Shown piece by piece: positions 8,840-17,773 of a stretch of 64,000 bases of DNA. The DNA lies in NCBI RefSeq assembly GCF_030409875.1, contig NZ_JAUFQR010000001.1:1674001-1738000 (forward strand), read 5' to 3'. The stretch comes from Chryseobacterium tructae (GTDB lineage: Bacteria; Bacteroidota; Bacteroidia; Flavobacteriales; Weeksellaceae). Numbering within the stretch: position 1 is the first letter of the stretch; each line of letters begins with the position of its first letter. The notes under the pieces were generated by a model. The model ran no database searches and was not told where the DNA came from. It worked only from the letters and a program-made list of their open reading frames with translations. The translations under genes and the position numbers were made by a program.

Positions 8840-9685
8840 ATGAAATACTCTTTACAAAATATCATTTTAGAGATACACAAGAAAGAAGATAAGGTTTCAT
8901 CACAAAACAAAAGTCTGATTGATGAGGCACATGAAATGATGTTATATCTCCAAGACTTATTGCTTTCAGTCAAAAAGTTAATTGCTGAAGAGAAATTTAA
9001 AAATGACGTAGAGGAGATTACTTTCTTTCGCAATACAAAACCGCAGATACTCGGGAAATTGATTTACTATAATAAGGTTTATCGTACCGAAACGGCCTGT
9101 CCAGTTAGTAATGGTAAAATGTATAACAGCTACTTTTCTAAACAGTTGACTAATCTGAAGCGGGAGTATATTGAGCATATATGTAATTCCGATTTCTATA
9201 GGTATTACCGCTCGGGAAGAACAGATCGTGATAACTCATATTTTAAACGAGGCAATATAAACTATCACGATGGATTAAACAGCATTGTATTCGAAATGGA
9301 TCCATCTTTTTCAACATTTTTCGACTATAAAGTTTCTAGAATTATTGCGAATGAATTACTCTATTCGTACCTGCTTACAAAAATCAATCCCGATGAAAAC
9401 CCTGATCTGATTTTGCAAAACTCGGAAAGTTACAAAGATATATTCTGGACGGACAGTAAAAATTCTCTTGTTGAGCTAATTTATGCCCTCCATGCTTCAG
9501 GGGCTATTTCACACGGCAAGATTGGTATCCGAAAAATAAGCCTAATGTTCCAAATACTTTTCCGGATCCCATTAAATGATCTACATCATGCTTTCCATCG
9601 AATGAAAACAAGGGCAGGTTCCCGAACGGCATTTTTAGACCAACTCAAAATATCCCTCGAAGAATATATGGATAAAGACCTTTAG
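8840..9685 (+). CDS. rteC: RteC family regulator of ICE excision (copy 1)
   Basis: 281 residues of the RteC family (PF09357). In CTnDOT, RteC is the last protein of the tetracycline-triggered cascade and activates the excision genes. Family signatures are visible: EITFFRNTKPQILGKLIYYNKVYR in the N-terminal half, FYRYYRSG in the middle, and DSKNSLVELIYALHASGAISHG followed by a winged-helix-like C-terminus. The frame is intact. It is followed by a terminator at 9710 and by two small HTH genes that may be excision factors and its targets. A diverged second copy lies at 23848-24687 on the other strand. No RteA/RteB two-component pair is in the window, so the inducing signal is unknown. Confidence 0.9.
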   Translation: MKYSLQNIILEIHKKEDKVSSQNKSLIDEAHEMMLYLQDLLLSVKKLIAEEKFKNDVEEITFFRNTKPQILGKLIYYNKVYRTETACPVSNGKMYNSYFSKQLTNLKREYIEHICNSDFYRYYRSGRTDRDNSYFKRGNINYHDGLNSIVFEMDPSFSTFFDYKVSRIIANELLYSYLLTKINPDENPDLILQNSESYKDIFWTDSKNSLVELIYALHASGAISHGKIGIRKISLMFQILFRIPLNDLHHAFHRMKTRAGSRTAFLDQLKISLEEYMDKDL

Positions 9686-9709
9686 CTGTTTCAATACAGT
9701 AATTTAAAA

Positions 9710-9737
9710 GCAGTACTCAAAACGTACTGCTTTTTCT
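9710..9737 (+). terminator. Terminator after rteC
   Basis: Perfect seven-base arms GCAGTAC (9710-9716) and GTACTGC (9724-9730), then TTTTTCTTTG. It lies 25 bases after the rteC stop. Confidence 0.75.
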
Positions 9738-9748
9738 TTGCCCATATA

Positions 9749-9871
9749 TGCCAATTGGCAAATGTTGATAAAACTCCCTCTCAACATATCTACAATACAT
9801 TTAAATCCTTATGAAACAAGGGTTTTTCCTGTTTGCAAAAAAAATTCAAAAAACTGCCAAACCAATTGGCA
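9749..9871. promoter_or_regulatory. TGCCAA/TTGGCA palindromes upstream of the HTH genes
   Basis: A perfect 12-base palindrome TGCCAATTGGCA at 9749-9760 and a split copy TGCCAA-N5-TTGGCA at 9855-9871, with a further half site (TTGGCA) at 9876. All lie within 190 bases upstream of the ATG at 9936. This looks like an operator region for a dimeric regulator, possibly RteC or one of the HTH proteins. Confidence 0.5.
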
Positions 9872-9935
9872 AGGCTTGGCAGACAAACACTGCCACCTTT
9901 CACAATTTTGCATAGTGAACTTTAAATGCTGTGCA

Positions 9936-10292
9936 ATGAAAATTATAACCATTGAAGAAGAAGCGTGGCAACAGCTAAACAGCCGTATCAATGCCATTGC
10001 CGACTACCTGAAAAGACAGGAAGATGAAAGCTATGATGACCTGTGGCTCAATAACCACGAGGTATGCCAATATCTGCACATCAGCGAGAAAACATTGTGG
10101 CGTATGCGTACCAAAGGCGAAGTAGCTTATTCAAAAATCTACGGTCAGTATTTCTACACCATTGGAGCAATTAAGAATATGCTTAATACTAATGCCATAC
10201 AGAGCAGTGATGAGTTTGTACAGGAGCTAATGGCAAAAGGCAAAAGCTATATCGAAAAAGGTAGAAAGCTAAAGACCACTAAAAACCCTTAA
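9936..10292 (+). CDS. Helix-turn-helix (excisionase-like) DNA-binding protein
   Basis: 118-residue protein with a MerR-like HTH_17 domain: LWLNNHEVCQYLHISEKTLWRMRTKGEVAYSKIYGQYFY. This type is found beside topB in Bacteroidetes conjugative elements, where such proteins act as excision factors or regulators. I chose ATG at 9936 because the longer frame back to 9738 is Cys/Asn-rich nonsense overlapping the palindromic operator region. It is followed after 13 bases by a second, related small HTH protein. Confidence 0.85.
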   Translation: MKIITIEEEAWQQLNSRINAIADYLKRQEDESYDDLWLNNHEVCQYLHISEKTLWRMRTKGEVAYSKIYGQYFYTIGAIKNMLNTNAIQSSDEFVQELMAKGKSYIEKGRKLKTTKNP

Positions 10293-10305
10293 AAGTATTT
10301 TTCCT

Positions 10306-10596
10306 ATGAATATTGACAGAATGGAATTTTTGGCGTGGATGGAACGCCTGATGGGTCGCCTCGATATGTTGGGTGATAACATAGATGGTTTACAAAAGAA
10401 ACGTAATAGTATCGACGGCGAAGAATTGTTGGATAATCAGGATTTGTTGCAAATGCTAAAAATCAGTAACCGTTCCCTGCAACGGTATCGCTCCATCGGT
10501 AAACTGCCCTATTATACTATTAGCGGTAAACTGTATTACAAGCTGTCCGATGTGCATCAGTTCATAAGGGAAAGTTTCAACCCTCCTACAAAATGA
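10306..10596 (+). CDS. Second small helix-turn-helix protein (HTH_17)
   Basis: 96 residues. An N-terminal helical segment (MEFLAWMERLMGRLDMLGDNI) is followed by an HTH_17-like domain, ELLDNQDLLQMLKISNRSLQRYRSIGKLPYYTISGKLYYK. It pairs with the preceding HTH gene, with a 13-base gap, and both probably serve ICE excision or replication control. In CTnDOT two small basic proteins (Xis2c/Xis2d) play a comparable role; direct orthology cannot be shown here. A spaced motif GACAAACACTGCC lies 12 bases after its stop, before the DUF3945 gene. Confidence 0.85.
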   Translation: MNIDRMEFLAWMERLMGRLDMLGDNIDGLQKKRNSIDGEELLDNQDLLQMLKISNRSLQRYRSIGKLPYYTISGKLYYKLSDVHQFIRESFNPPTK

Positions 10597-10608
10597 ACGC
10601 CAATAAGT

Positions 10609-10634
10609 GACAAACACTGCCTTTGAATGCCACT
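10609..10634. repeat. ICE intergenic motif CCAAACACTGCC-type, copy before DUF3945 gene
   Basis: GACAAACACTGCC followed by TTTGAATGCCACT. Near-identical blocks occur at 9882, 39305 and 39326, with looser versions at 17911, 35466 (reverse) and 54538. They lie at operon starts of the element; see findings. Confidence 0.5.
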
Positions 10635-10695
10635 TCGGGCAATGCGGTGAATGCTTCCTTTACATTGGGCGGTGAACTTTTAAAATTTTGAGACT

Positions 10696-12171
10696 ATGAG
10701 TGAAGAAACCACAAACAAACAGGAAATGCCAGAACAATTATCGGACATATTATTGGTGCTGGACAAAGAAAAAATGAAAATCCAAGCCGTAAAGAGTATT
10801 GATGAGAATGGGAAAATGGAAACCGTTGAACCCACGAAGAAAAACCAAAATCAGTTTATGCGTGTAGACAAGAGTGGCGATTTCTTTTCCAACTTCTTCT
10901 CCAATTTTTTTAGCCAGTTAAAGAACCCTACTAATTTTTCATTTTTCAAAGTGCCTGCACCTATCGCCGTTGAGAAAGCACAGGAAATGCAGAAGCAGGT
11001 AGATAAACCAACTCCCGAAGGCGAAAAAGTAATGAAAGAACACGAGGTAAAAACGGGACCTCAACAGGATATAAAACAAGAAAATCAAAAAAATATGGAA
11101 ACAGCACAGACAACGCCGGATGTAAGCGAATACCGCTACAAACCGGAGCAGATTGATTGGGACACAATGACCAATCTCGGATTAAGCAAGGAATACCTTG
11201 AAAAGAGAAACCTGCTTGACCCTTTACTGAAAGGTTATAAAACTAATGAACTCTTACCAATTGGTGTTAACCTGGGCGGTACTATTCTCCGTACAGATGC
11301 CCGCCTGTCATTGCAGCAAGCCGAAGACGGAAAAGTTGTGGTGGGAATACACGGCATCAGAAAAGAGCCTAATCTACATTTTGAATTTTTTGGACACAAA
11401 TTCACGGATGAAGACAAGAAAAACCTGCTCGAAACACGTAATATGGGGCGTGTAGTTGATTTGAAAAACACCAAAACAGGCGAACTAATGCCATCCATTA
11501 TCAGTATAGACAGGCTGACAAACGATGTAATTGCACTGCGAACGGATTTTATAAAAATTCCCGATGAAATTAAGGGAGTGAAATTGGACGATGCCCAAAA
11601 GCAAACATTAATAGAGGGTAAACCGCTAAAGTTAGAGGGAATGATTTCCACGAAAGGAACTGAATTTTCAGCAATGGTACAGTTCAATGCAGACAAGCGT
11701 TATGTTGAGTTTCTGTTTGACCGCAATAATTCCAACAGGCATACCCAAAGCAACGGTAAAATCCAAAACAATGGACAAAGTAACCAGCAAAGCCAGCCAC
11801 AGGAAGCTCCAAAAACATTCAGAGGCAAGGAACTGACCGATGAGCAGCACAAGGATTTCAAAGCTGGGCAGACGGTTTACATTGACGGATTGAGGGATAA
11901 AAAAGGGCAACCGTATCAAGGTTATATCACTTTCAACAAGGAAACAGGAAAAACCGACTTTGCCTTTCCAAGCCAGGTTAAGGCACAGGCAAAACCTGCC
12001 GAAACAAATAAAACGCAAGTTGCCGTCAATTCGGAGGGAAAGACCAACGAAGCGACCAAAAATATCAACGAGGCTTTGAAGTCCGGACAGCAAACACCTA
12101 AAAACAAACAACAGCAGGAACAACAAGAAAAGCCTAAAGCACCTGCAAAGTCCAAACGCAGAAAAATGTAG
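10696..12171 (+). CDS. DUF4099/DUF3945 domain protein of the ICE
   Basis: 491 residues. Disordered charged N-terminus, DUF4099-like part (YKPEQIDWDTMTNLGLSKEYLEKRNLL, ~residue 150), then DUF3945 repeats (EDKKNLLETRNMGRVVDLKN, and a second unit TFRGKELTDEQHKDFKAGQTVYIDGL). The tail is Gln/Lys-rich and basic (KSKRRKM). Such proteins always accompany topB in Bacteroidetes conjugative elements. The function is not established; a role as DNA-binding partner of the topoisomerase or in element replication is inferred from this linkage. The gap to topB is 6 bases, so they share a transcript. Confidence 0.85.
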   Translation: MSEETTNKQEMPEQLSDILLVLDKEKMKIQAVKSIDENGKMETVEPTKKNQNQFMRVDKSGDFFSNFFSNFFSQLKNPTNFSFFKVPAPIAVEKAQEMQKQVDKPTPEGEKVMKEHEVKTGPQQDIKQENQKNMETAQTTPDVSEYRYKPEQIDWDTMTNLGLSKEYLEKRNLLDPLLKGYKTNELLPIGVNLGGTILRTDARLSLQQAEDGKVVVGIHGIRKEPNLHFEFFGHKFTDEDKKNLLETRNMGRVVDLKNTKTGELMPSIISIDRLTNDVIALRTDFIKIPDEIKGVKLDDAQKQTLIEGKPLKLEGMISTKGTEFSAMVQFNADKRYVEFLFDRNNSNRHTQSNGKIQNNGQSNQQSQPQEAPKTFRGKELTDEQHKDFKAGQTVYIDGLRDKKGQPYQGYITFNKETGKTDFAFPSQVKAQAKPAETNKTQVAVNSEGKTNEATKNINEALKSGQQTPKNKQQQEQQEKPKAPAKSKRRKM

Positions 12172-12177
12172 TAAAAT

Positions 12178-14262
12178 ATGAAAACAATAATTGCAGAAAA
12201 ACCAAGCGTAGCAAGGGAAATAGCCGGACTTGTGGGAGCATCTGATAAAAAGGAAGGCTACCTGACAGGTAACGGCTATTTTGTTACGTGGGCATTCGGT
12301 CATTTAATAGGATTGGGAATGCCCGAAGATTACGGTATTACGGGATTTGACAAAGCATCATTGCCGATACTCCCCAACCCGTTTTTACTGACCGTCCGGA
12401 AAGTAAAAAAAGACAAAGGCTATACCGCTGATGCAGGTGCGTTGAAGCAACTGAAAATAATAGACCAGCTTTTCAACCGTAGCGATAGCATTATTGTAGC
12501 TACCGATGCAGGACGTGAGGGCGAACTCATCTTTCGCTATATATATGAACACCTCAAATGCAAGAAACCATTTGAACGGCTTTGGATAAGCTCGCTTACC
12601 GAAAAAGCCATCAAGCAAGGCTTTGACAACCTAAAAGACGGGGCAGCATTTGACGGGTTGTATCGGGCAGCACAAGGCAGAAGCCGTGCCGATTGGTTGG
12701 TGGGCATCAATGCTACACAGGCATTAAGCATTGCCGCAAGTAACGGGGTTTACTCGCTCGGCAGGGTGCAAACGCCCACACTGGCTTTGATATGCAGGCG
12801 TTATCTCGAAAACAAAAACTTCTCGGTAAAGAAATATTGGCAGATACAGTTGTTGCATCACAAAGCAGGTATTGATTTTAAAAGCCTTTCCAAAACCAAA
12901 TGGGAAGACCAAAAACTCGCCGATGATACATTGAAAGCCATTCAGCGAAGCGATACGGCTACAATTACATCAGTAGAAACCAAGAACGTTACAGAACAAC
13001 CGCCTTTGTTGTTTGACCTTACCGGATTGCAAAAGGAAGCCAACAAAAAGTTGAATTTGTCTGCCGAAGAAACCCTAAACATTGCCCAAAGCCTTTACGA
13101 AAAGAAGTTTATAACTTACCCACGCACAGGGAGTAAATACATTCCCGAAGATGTATGGGCAGAAATTCCCAATCTCGTGAGAGCATTGCAGGATAGAGAA
13201 ACCTGTAAGCAAGCCGTAGCCAAAGTAAAATGGGGTCGTTTCAACAAACGTATCGTGAACGACCTGCGTGTTACCGACCATCACGGTTTGCTGATTACGG
13301 ATAAAATACCGTCTGCCCTTAACGCTAAGGAAAATGCGGTTTATGATATGATTGCCTTTCGGTTGCTCGAAGCTATTTCACAAGCCTGTATCAAGGAGAT
13401 AACCGATATTGCTATACAGGCATTGCATTACGATTTTATGGCAAAAGGCTGTAAGATTATGGAAGCAGGCTGGCGTTCCATTAAAGGGAGTTTCTCGGAT
13501 GATGATACCGAACCTATACAGGATTTGCTCGAACTGAAAAAGGGTGATGAACTCAAAATTAAGGAAGCCACCGTTTTGGAAAAGCAAACCAAACCGCCTG
13601 TGCTTTATACCGAAGCAGGGCTTTTGTCGGCTATGGAAAGTGCCGGAAAGGAAATCGAAAACGAAGAGGAACGTAAAGCCCTGCAAAATATTGGTATTGG
13701 TACGCCTGCAACAAGGGCGGCGATTATCGAAACCTTGTTTACCCGAAATTATATCCAAAGGGATAAGAAATCCTTAATCCCGACTGAAAAAGGATTGCAG
13801 GTATATGAACTCGTAAAAGACCGCAAAATTGCAGATGTGGCAATGACCGCTGAATGGGAATTGGCATTACAGAAAATAGAAAACAATGAAGCCGATGCCG
13901 GAGCATTTCAAAAGGAAATGGAAATCTATGCTTCATCTATTACCAATGAACTATTGCAAACTTCCATTGCCAACGGCAACCTGCCCAAACTTAACTGCCC
14001 GAAATGTAAAAGCCAGCAACTCATTATCCGTGATAAGATAGTGAAGTGCCCTGATGAAGTTTGTAGTTGGGTACAGTTTCGCAATGTGTGTGGCGTACAA
14101 ATTGGGATAGCCGATATTGAAAGCCTTGTCAATAAAAGAAAAACTTCGCTCATCAAAGGAATGAAAAGCAAGGCAGGAAAGAAGTTCGATGCCTATATCG
14201 TATTGAATGAGCAAGCCGATAGTTCCTTTGAATTTGAGCAAAGCAAAAATTACAAGAAGTAA
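12178..14262 (+). CDS. topB: DNA topoisomerase III (type IA)
   Basis: 694 residues. Type IA topoisomerase that passes single strands to relax or decatenate DNA; here it most likely serves conjugative DNA processing or ICE replication. The TOPRIM domain starts with MKTIIAEKPSVAREIAG and holds VATDAGREGELIFRYIY (acidic metal-binding residues). The active-site Tyr lies in KKFITYPRTGSKYI, about residue 315. There is GIGTPATRAAIIETL in the last third, and a C-terminal zinc-ribbon-like part with two CxxC-type pairs (LNCPKCKSQQ, VKCPDEVCSW). The frame is intact. It overlaps the next start (TAATG). Confidence 0.96.
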   Translation: MKTIIAEKPSVAREIAGLVGASDKKEGYLTGNGYFVTWAFGHLIGLGMPEDYGITGFDKASLPILPNPFLLTVRKVKKDKGYTADAGALKQLKIIDQLFNRSDSIIVATDAGREGELIFRYIYEHLKCKKPFERLWISSLTEKAIKQGFDNLKDGAAFDGLYRAAQGRSRADWLVGINATQALSIAASNGVYSLGRVQTPTLALICRRYLENKNFSVKKYWQIQLLHHKAGIDFKSLSKTKWEDQKLADDTLKAIQRSDTATITSVETKNVTEQPPLLFDLTGLQKEANKKLNLSAEETLNIAQSLYEKKFITYPRTGSKYIPEDVWAEIPNLVRALQDRETCKQAVAKVKWGRFNKRIVNDLRVTDHHGLLITDKIPSALNAKENAVYDMIAFRLLEAISQACIKEITDIAIQALHYDFMAKGCKIMEAGWRSIKGSFSDDDTEPIQDLLELKKGDELKIKEATVLEKQTKPPVLYTEAGLLSAMESAGKEIENEEERKALQNIGIGTPATRAAIIETLFTRNYIQRDKKSLIPTEKGLQVYELVKDRKIADVAMTAEWELALQKIENNEADAGAFQKEMEIYASSITNELLQTSIANGNLPKLNCPKCKSQQLIIRDKIVKCPDEVCSWVQFRNVCGVQIGIADIESLVNKRKTSLIKGMKSKAGKKFDAYIVLNEQADSSFEFEQSKNYKK

Positions 14263-15140
14263 TGGAAAATAAACCTAACATTAGTACAACGGAAATCAGA
14301 AATCTGATTTATTCCATACGTGGCAAGCAAGTAATGCTGGATAGCGACCTCGCTTCCTTATATCAAGTGGAAACAAAGAACCTCAACAAAGCTGTAAAAA
14401 GAAATATTGAAAGGTTTCCGGCTTCTTTTTGCTTTCAACTTAATGAAGAGGAAGCCAGCAACTTGAGGTTCCAATTTGGAACCTCAAGTTTGAACTACGG
14501 TGGAAGACGTTATCTGCCCTACGTTTTTACCGAACAAGGAGTCGCAATGGCTTCAGCCATACTCCGTTCAGATATTGCCGTCAAAATAAGTGTTGAAATT
14601 ATGGAAGCTTTTGTAGAAATGCGGCGTATGCTTATCAGCAATGCTTCTTTGTTTCACAGGTTGGATAAAATAGAGCTGAAGCAACTGGAAGCCGACCAAA
14701 AATTTGAAGAATTATTTAAGGCATTGGAAAGCGATAAGCTCCACAGCGAAAAAGGTATTTTCTATAACGGGCAGGTTTTTGATGCCTATACGTTTGTTTC
14801 CGATATTATCCGAAGTGCCGGAAGCTCCATTATCCTGCTTGATAATTATGTGGACGATACGGTACTTACTTTATTGGGCAAACGCAATACAAATGTAACT
14901 GCCACCATCTATACCAAATCTATAAGCAATCAATTACGGCTGGATTTGCAACGGTATAACAGCCAATATCCTCCCATTGAGGTTGAGGTTTTCTCCGATG
15001 CCCACGACCGATTTTTGATTATTGACGATACGGAGCTTTACCACATCGGGGCATCACTCAAAGACCTGGGCAAAAAATGGTTTGCCTTTTCGAGAATGGA
15101 TATTGAAGTCGGCAGTATGCTTCAGATACTTAATAAATAG
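14262..15140 (+). CDS. ORF6N domain protein
   Basis: 292 residues. The N-terminal ORF6N domain (IRGKQVMLDSDLASLYQVETKNLNKAVKRN, then FCFQLNEEE and YLPYVFTEQGVAMASAILRS) is a KilA-N-related DNA-binding module common in phages and mobile elements. The C-terminal half (SSIILLDNYVDDTVLTLLGKR to FLIIDDTELYHIGASLKDLGKKW) resembles a phospholipase-D-like nuclease fold with a single partial HxK-like site, but I cannot assign activity. It is translationally coupled to topB (TAATG). It ends at a strong hairpin shared with the convergent histone-like gene. Confidence 0.88.
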   Translation: MENKPNISTTEIRNLIYSIRGKQVMLDSDLASLYQVETKNLNKAVKRNIERFPASFCFQLNEEEASNLRFQFGTSSLNYGGRRYLPYVFTEQGVAMASAILRSDIAVKISVEIMEAFVEMRRMLISNASLFHRLDKIELKQLEADQKFEELFKALESDKLHSEKGIFYNGQVFDAYTFVSDIIRSAGSSIILLDNYVDDTVLTLLGKRNTNVTATIYTKSISNQLRLDLQRYNSQYPPIEVEVFSDAHDRFLIIDDTELYHIGASLKDLGKKWFAFSRMDIEVGSMLQILNK

Positions 15141-15141
15141 C

Positions 15142-15165
15142 AAACCCTCCAAATTTGGAGGGTTT
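15142..15165. terminator. Bidirectional terminator between ORF6N and histone-like genes
   Basis: A perfect 24-base palindrome: AAACCCTCCAAA and TTTGGAGGGTTT, directly after the ORF6N stop (15140) and 5 bases from the stop of the convergent gene at 15171. T runs on both sides allow use in both directions. Confidence 0.8.
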
Positions 15166-15170
15166 TATCA

Positions 15171-15347
15171 TTATGCTTTACAAGCTTCTAAAGATGATTT
15201 TCTAAATTCTTTCAACAGTTTTTCTAACTCTAAAGAAGTTTTACGAGCTCTTGTTCCTGCGGCTTTGTTTCCTTTTTCTGCCTGTAATTCTGCATCTGCT
15301 TTTAATGTTTCAAAGCTAGCATTGATTTTTTCGATTAGTTCGTTCAT
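15171..15347 (-). CDS. Histone H1-like small basic protein
   Basis: A 58-residue gene: MNELIEKINASFETLKADAE at the start, then GNKAAGTRARKTSLELEKLL and KEFRKSS. It is Lys/Arg-rich, helical, and matches the short proteins named histone H1 in Chryseobacterium and relatives, which bind DNA non-specifically. ATG at 15347, stop at 15171. The frame is intact. It sits inside the ICE between the ORF6N gene and the HEPN/ATPase cassette, whereas such genes are usually chromosomal. It may help silence or package the element, or be passenger DNA. Confidence 0.85.
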   Translation of the reverse strand: MNELIEKINASFETLKADAELQAEKGNKAAGTRARKTSLELEKLLKEFRKSSLEACKA

Positions 15348-15409
15348 TATGATAATGGATTAAAATTTCTGATCAAAAGTATAAAATAAGTTTTAATGCT
15401 TTTATTAAG

Positions 15410-16167
15410 TTATACCTGTAATTGTGCTGTTATACTTTTATAGTAAACCTTCAGAGCATCACGTTCATCTTTCCCAACATAGCTATTATGTGCTACTAAA
15501 CAGCGAATTTTATATAGTTCATCAATCATTACATTTAACCAATGTTCATTTTTCTTCGGGAAATATTTGCCAAATATCGCCCAGTTCCCTACTATAATTT
15601 TGCCCAACTCTATAAAATCACAATAAAATAGATCATTGCCTCCACGCAATGGCAGATACTTGCTTTCCTGTTCACTTTTCTTTAGCTTGTCTATCGTTTC
15701 CTGCACTTTTTTAGGGATAGTAACGGCTTCCGTTTTCATAATCTCCTCAATAAATATTCTCAGCGAATTTTCTATGCAGTAGAGATACAGGTACACCTCC
15801 GACATTTCCTTTCCCCTTTGCTGGATATCCTCGGGCAACAAATTCAAATGTCCGAAGTTGACACTCTGCTGTATTTCTTCAATAGAGTCCAATAAAGTAT
15901 CTTCATCTGCAATTAATGCATAGAAGATTTCATTGATGTATTTCCGGCGTTCGGCATATCCACCTTTAGCCTGCATTTCCCTTCTGAATTCTTTCAGCGA
16001 TGCACAAATTTAAATTCTTTGGATTGATTTTTTTTAAACTTTGCAGTCTGGTTCAGTTCATTCTTCAATCCCCTATATTCTTTCTCCTGTTCTTCGCTAA
16101 TGGTCACATCTGTCGATGCACCGGAAACCAAAATCTTTAATCTTTCGACTTTTTCTATATAATTCAT
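15410..16167 (-). pseudogene. HEPN/Swt1-like protein, frameshifted
   Basis: In the restored frame about 252 residues. The N-terminus is from ATG 16167 (MNYIEKVERLKILVSGASTD, a lead often seen before Swt1-type HEPN domains). The rest is all-helical and ends with the HEPN nuclease signature RCLVAH (R-x4-H) in YKIRCLVAHNSYVGKDERD. HEPN domains of this kind are metal-independent RNases or toxin parts. The frame breaks at the A/T run 16006-16011: FKF then CASLKEFRREMQ is recovered by adding one T. It follows the OLD-like ATPase gene by 82 bases on the same strand, so the two probably form one cassette. RNase activity is inferred only from the motif. Confidence 0.7.
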
Positions 16168-16249
16168 TTCTTAAAAATAGTACATTTTAATATTAACTTA
16201 TCGTCAACTTCCACCGAGCATTTCAAATAGAGTTATTCGTTTGATACTA

Positions 16250-17773
16250 TCAGAATATTGGTCCAAACAGCTGATGGAGTTGCGGATGGTTTGCAGGGCA
16301 ATAGTTCTGAGCATAATACTCTGCAAGTTTTATTTTGATATAATTTTCATCTCTGTTTGTGTAGTTTGCTATGCGCTCAATGTAATAATCTATCCTTATT
16401 TTCGCTGCTTTTCGTGGATTTGCAGGGTATTGACGTCCACGGTTTTGCTCATCAATAATGATTTGAGCAATATCAAAGACTTCATTAAAAATATCCCTTA
16501 ATGGTTGGGCATGGTTGTGTGGCTGGTCGTTCAATAATGTAACAAGCCCCAATTCGGGCGTGATAGGCAAAAATTTTATCCTTGCCTGATTGGCGACATA
16601 AAGATTAAGTAGTTCCTGCTGGCTTCCACTCCTGTTTGCATCGGCCTGTATAGCCTGTATATCTGGCAATGCGTCAGCATCTAGAAAGGCATATACGCCT
16701 GTATTCTGTGGTATCAGGTAATTTGAACATGAAATGGTAAACCGTAGTGTTTGCGGCCATCCTCCAACGGGAAGTATCTTGATAATTGGTCTGCGGTGCT
16801 GCACCAATGTGCCAAAATAGTAATTCAGAAGTTGTTCAATGATATATTTGGCATAGTCATCCTCTACGAAAAGAACCAAATCCGGTTGTACCTCTTCCTG
16901 TATGGCCATATTTTGAAGTGCCAGAGCTGGATAACAGTCGTACTCTACATTTACGTGCCCATTTGTGGGGTTGCGTTCCAGATAAATAAGCTTTGATGCC
17001 TTCTTGATAAGACTGCTGGAATGTGTAGATAATATAACCGTAAGATTTTTTTGAACGGCCATTTTTTGAAGAAATGTAAGAAAGCTGACCTGTACCTTTG
17101 GATGTAAAGCAAGCTCTATCTCATCAATCAATATCAGGGAGTCGTCCGCAATGTTTTCCAACTGGAATAAAGCATTTAATATCAAAAGTTCTCCAAGGCT
17201 GAAATTCTTTTCGGTGTAATATTGATTTTGGTGCCCTACACTTTTGGCAGGCAAAAGAAAACCGTAATTTGCCCGGCCATTTCCTCTTCCTTTACCATCC
17301 AGTTTCTTTCTTCTTAGCTCAGTGTATTTAGTGGTGTGAAAGATTTCATTCATTGATGCTTTGTAGAATGTCGGAGCGGCCTGAATGCCCCTGGTATTCA
17401 ATTCTTCATTCTGCACATAAAAGCGTTCTACATTGGACGATACCAGAAAAGCATTGGTGTAGCCCATAGTATTTAACAAGGAGGCTTTTCGTTTTGGAGT
17501 AGGAGCCCATCTTGTATTTCTGTAAGTATATTCCACAAAGGAACCATTGTTCTCATACCTTATTTTGGAATTTCTAAAGCTATCAAATTGATTATTGCTG
17601 CTCGATTTGAAATGTCTTTGAAATGCATAAGAGTCGGTTAGTCTCTGTAAACAAGCTAATAACGTCGTTTTACCGGATCCATTCACTCCAGTAAGAACAT
17701 GAATGCCACTTCTCGGGATATTAAATTCCAATCTGGTTATACTTTTTAGGTTTTCAATAATAATTTTTCCCAT
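16250..17773 (-). CDS. OLD-family-like AAA ATPase with TOPRIM-type C-terminus
   Basis: 507 residues. The N-terminal ABC-type ATPase has Walker A GVNGSGKTTLL (~29-39), signature region NFSLGELLILNAL, and Walker B LILIDEIELALHP (~220) with a His switch (VILSTHSSSLI). The C-terminal third (LVLFVEDDYAKYIIEQLL, then VYAFLDADALPDIQ) carries the Glu and DxD pattern of a TOPRIM nuclease. This is the layout of OLD and GajA-type phage-defence nucleases. The frame is intact. The downstream partner is a HEPN/Swt1-like gene. Likely a defence or competition cassette carried by the ICE; the exact system is not one I can name. Confidence 0.82.
   Translation of the reverse strand: MGKIIIENLKSITRLEFNIPRSGIHVLTGVNGSGKTTLLACLQRLTDSYAFQRHFKSSSNNQFDSFRNSKIRYENNGSFVEYTYRNTRWAPTPKRKASLLNTMGYTNAFLVSSNVERFYVQNEELNTRGIQAAPTFYKASMNEIFHTTKYTELRRKKLDGKGRGNGRANYGFLLPAKSVGHQNQYYTEKNFSLGELLILNALFQLENIADDSLILIDEIELALHPKVQVSFLTFLQKMAVQKNLTVILSTHSSSLIKKASKLIYLERNPTNGHVNVEYDCYPALALQNMAIQEEVQPDLVLFVEDDYAKYIIEQLLNYYFGTLVQHRRPIIKILPVGGWPQTLRFTISCSNYLIPQNTGVYAFLDADALPDIQAIQADANRSGSQQELLNLYVANQARIKFLPITPELGLVTLLNDQPHNHAQPLRDIFNEVFDIAQIIIDEQNRGRQYPANPRKAAKIRIDYYIERIANYTNRDENYIKIKLAEYYAQNYCPANHPQLHQLFGPIF

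Noticed and set aside
15022..15363. 113-codon plus-strand frame over the ORF6N end
   Set aside because: It is a shifted reading of the ORF6N gene, the terminator and the antisense of the histone-like gene.
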